This document shows positions 6,466-7,118 of a stretch of 7,118 nucleotides of DNA, piece after piece. Position 1 is the stretch's first letter, and every line of letters begins with the position of its first letter. The position numbers and the translations under genes are program-made. Below the pieces are notes generated by a model, which saw only the letters and a list, made by a program, of their open reading frames with translations, did no database searches and had not been told where the DNA came from. The stretch comes from Clostridia bacterium. GTDB taxonomy: Bacteria > Bacillota > Clostridia > Christensenellales > Aristaeellaceae. Where the stretch lies: positions 1 to 7,118 of the forward strand of contig CAAEEC010000334.1 in assembly GCA_900754755.1 (NCBI GenBank). Reading direction: 5' to 3'.

Positions 6466-7118
6466 TTAAATCCTGCGTATATCCGCGCCCAACGCGTTGA
6501 GCGCCTCATCCAGCGCCTCATAGCCCCGGTCGATGAGCGGCACGCCTTCCACCTCGGTTACGCCCTCCGCGCAAAGCCCGGCCAACGTGAGCGCCGCGCC
6601 GCCGCGCAAATCCCGCGCCGCCACGCGCGCGCCGGTAAGCCTGCCGCCGCGCACCACGGCCATGCGATCCGAAAGGAAAATATCCGCCCCCATGCAACGC
6701 AATTGCGAGGCGTGCCCAAAGCGATTTTCGAACACGTTTTCCACAATCACACTGGTACCCTCCGCCACGCAGCACATGGCCATCATCTGCGCCTGCATAT
6801 CGGTGGGAAACCCCGGATAGGGCTGCGTGCTCACCTCAATGGCGCGCAGCTTTTCCGGTGCGCGCAGGAAGATGCCCTCGCTTTGCGCATCGATTTGACA
6901 GCCTGCGCACCGCAGCTTATCCAGCACTGCCGCCAAATCGCCGCCCCGCGCGCCAGGGATGGCGATTTCCCCGCCGGTGATCGCGGCCGCCACCAGATAG
7001 GTGCCCGCCACAATGCGATCCGGCACCGGCTCATAGCGCGCGCCGTGCAACTGCTTCACGCCTTCGATCACGATTTTGTCCGTGCCCGCGCCTGCGATGT
7101 TGGCGCCCATGGCGTTCA
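6466..7118 (-). CDS. murA: UDP-N-acetylglucosamine 1-carboxyvinyltransferase MurA, C-terminal half (5' truncated)
   Basis: MurA transfers the enolpyruvyl group from phosphoenolpyruvate to UDP-GlcNAc, the first committed cytoplasmic step of peptidoglycan synthesis. The last 216 codons are present, about half of the usual 420 or so residues. Diagnostic segments are NAMGANIAGAGT at the edge, EPVPDRIVAGTYLVAAAITGG, YPGFPTDMQAQ (catalytic Asp codon at 6799-6801), DLRGGAALTLAGL (the conserved phosphoenolpyruvate-contacting Arg at 6604-6606) and the terminal IDRGYEALDEALNALGADI. The reactive cysteine loop lies in the missing N-terminal half, so Cys versus Asp (fosfomycin sensitivity) cannot be judged. 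The TAA stop is 24 bases before ftsQ. Bacillota often carry two murA paralogs; which one this is cannot be told, though the dcw location is clear. Confidence 0.96.
   Translation of the reverse strand, partial: NAMGANIAGAGTDKIVIEGVKQLHGARYEPVPDRIVAGTYLVAAAITGGEIAIPGARGGDLAAVLDKLRCAGCQIDAQSEGIFLRAPEKLRAIEVSTQPYPGFPTDMQAQMMAMCCVAEGTSVIVENVFENRFGHASQLRCMGADIFLSDRMAVVRGGRLTGARVAARDLRGGAALTLAGLCAEGVTEVEGVPLIDRGYEALDEALNALGADIRRI

Noticed and set aside
1..7118. CRISPR arrays, tRNA or rRNA genes, insertion sequences, phage genes
   Set aside because: No regularly spaced repeats, RNA-gene signatures, transposase motifs or terminal inverted repeats were seen on either strand.

Overview
The window looks like chromosome from a GC-rich Bacillota/Clostridia-type bacterium. 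The evidence is strong AGGAGG-type ribosome sites, sigma-A-like promoters, a DivIB/FtsQ-FtsA-FtsZ gene order, an FtsZ N-terminus beginning MLEFE as in Bacillus-type FtsZ, and a small membrane zinc-ribbon protein of a kind I associate with Clostridia. Genus cannot be fixed from the sequence alone. The GC-rich codon third positions open long spurious frames opposite ftsZ, ftsA and the glycosidase gene; these were rejected.

Left part (1-2208) is a carbohydrate-utilisation pair. A truncated AraC-type regulator gene (minus strand, 1-368) is divergent from a complete glycoside hydrolase family 2 gene (plus strand, 500-2161). The 131-bp gap holds two well-formed back-to-back promoters and an inverted repeat over the glycosidase -35 box. 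A hairpin at 2170-2208 follows the glycosidase gene. The simplest reading is that the regulator senses a sugar and controls the divergent glycosidase gene.

Middle part (2209-2936): a 137-residue membrane zinc-ribbon protein of unknown function (minus strand, 2379-2792) with a candidate terminator downstream and a possible promoter upstream. The 217-bp gap at 2162-2378 holds only the two hairpins.

Right part (2887-7118) is the end of a division and cell wall (dcw) cluster, all on the minus strand and transcribed right to left: the C-terminal half of murA (peptidoglycan precursor synthesis), ftsQ/divIB (divisome scaffold), ftsA (membrane anchor for FtsZ, with unusual nucleotide-binding motifs) and ftsZ (the division tubulin, with a long charged Tyr/Arg/Asp-rich linker). 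A good promoter sits in the 160-bp gap before ftsA, so ftsA-ftsZ can probably be transcribed separately from murA-ftsQ. A strong 13-bp stem-loop closes the cluster just after ftsZ.

No clearly new multi-gene system is visible. The best leads are the altered FtsA nucleotide site, the uncharacterised zinc-ribbon membrane protein beside ftsZ, and the unassigned specificity and local control of the short GH2 enzyme.
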